This document shows, piece by piece, positions 63,488 to 64,000 of a stretch of DNA of 64,000 nt. A model generated the notes under the pieces. That model was not told the DNA's origin and made no database searches. It saw nothing but the letters and a program-made list of their open reading frames with translations. Source of the DNA: Sordariomycetes sp. S80-01Y (taxonomy: Eukaryota; Ascomycota; Sordariomycetes); NCBI GenBank assembly GCA_037042185.1, contig JAXQJY010000021.1, positions 248,001 through 312,000 on the forward strand. The letters are read 5' to 3'. Numbering within the stretch: the first letter of the stretch is position 1; every line of letters begins with the position of its first letter. Position numbers and translations under genes: made by a program.

Positions 63488-63985
63488 ATGTCGAGCGAGT
63501 GGTCCCACCAATTCTGCCTCGCCTGTGACAAGCAGGTCGACGCCGATGCCGCCTACTGTTCCGAAGCCTGCCGTCTCACCGAGTTCGAGAGCTACTGGGA
63601 CAGGAGATCATCCACCTGCTCGCAGGCCAGCTCACCTGGCCTGACGCCTCCTTCCTACCCGTGGGCTGGAATGACGGATCAGGTCCCCTCCTCCACCAAG
63701 ACCTACCTCTCCTCCGCCTACGACTTCACCAACTCTTCACCCTACGGACCTCACCCCGTGCAACAAAAGCTCTTTGGGAACTACACAATGGGCAGCAAGC
63801 AAGGGTACCAACAACCAACGCAATCCGGGCGCGCCCTGTCGCCCTCGAGCTCTCACACGAGTCTGTGCTCCATGCAGAGCAGCTCAACCAGCTCCGACGT
63901 CAACCAACTGTCGGACAAGGCCAGGGCAGAGCTGAGGGCCTACGCCGGCTCCTTCGAGCACGGTCAGCGGAGGCGATCAACTTAG
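63488..63985 (+). CDS. Ecl1-family zinc-binding life-span regulatory factor
   Basis: Small protein of 165 aa, single exon, start in CACC-ATG. The amino end MSSEWSHQFCLACDKQVDAD is the signature of the ECL1/2/3 family: cysteines at 10, 13, 24 and 28 (CxxC then YCSEAC) form the zinc-binding site. The remainder is Ser/Thr rich and disordered (SHTSLCSMQSSSTSSD), ending with a helical LSDKARAELRAYAGSF and a basic QRRRST. In fission yeast Ecl1-type proteins extend chronological life span and respond to nutrient, sulfur or zinc limitation; the same role here is inference. The frame is open upstream for about 220 bases but has no ATG, so 63488 is the first. A long pyrimidine-rich leader and an 11-kb upstream spacer suggest complex regulation. 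Confidence 0.92.
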   Translation: MSSEWSHQFCLACDKQVDADAAYCSEACRLTEFESYWDRRSSTCSQASSPGLTPPSYPWAGMTDQVPSSTKTYLSSAYDFTNSSPYGPHPVQQKLFGNYTMGSKQGYQQPTQSGRALSPSSSHTSLCSMQSSSTSSDVNQLSDKARAELRAYAGSFEHGQRRRST

Positions 63986-64000
63986 ACCATCACATCAACC

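Overview
The window is chromosomal DNA of a filamentous ascomycete (Pezizomycotina, most likely a Sordariomycete). The signs are short GT-AG introns of about 50-60 nt with CTRAC-type branch points, GC-rich third positions, pyrimidine-rich leaders, fungal-only families (hybrid histidine kinases, Ecl1, DIL-ankyrin) and long gene-poor spacers. Species cannot be fixed from sequence alone. No tRNA, rRNA, CRISPR array, LTR or other virus-like element, or intact transposon was recognised.

Layout. 1-308: 5' end of a TPT-family nucleotide-sugar transporter (minus), divergent from a five-exon UDP-galactopyranose mutase (4119-5948). Together they look like the conserved galactofuranose pair of fungi. 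7366-15293: a 2607-aa group X hybrid histidine kinase (pseudokinase, P-loop ATPase, helical repeats, GAF, HisKA, HATPase, receiver, disordered tail). 15.3-22.2 kb: a long spacer rich in microsatellites. 22197-23658: a low-complexity, coiled-coil fungal protein. 24966-28185 (minus): a TBC-domain Rab GAP. 29890-32497 (minus): a DIL and ankyrin protein. 32925-34052 (minus): allantoicase, divergent from a cytochrome b561 (35167-35956); the spacer between them holds a GATA cluster, a CCAAT box, a CRE palindrome and a TATA palindrome. 37572-43641: a second hybrid histidine kinase (PAS-PAS, HisKA, HATPase, pseudo-receiver, receiver; 2005 aa). 44213-45742 (minus): a histidine-phosphatase (Det1-like) protein. 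47588-48172: a PRKRIP1/DUF1168 splicing protein. 48366-50175 (minus): CCT3 chaperonin subunit. 50661-52232 (minus): an unrecognised gene interrupted by an in-frame TAG. 52.2-63.5 kb: about 11 kb without a convincing gene. 63488-63985: an Ecl1-family zinc protein.

Themes. Two multidomain phosphorelay kinases lie within 36 kb, and in both the last intron sits so that retaining it changes the receiver end of the protein. A Rab GAP and a DIL-domain protein are neighbours. Allantoicase carries GATA sites upstream, as expected for purine catabolism. Exon boundaries were worked out by hand from splice signals, frame continuity and family similarity. No database search was run.
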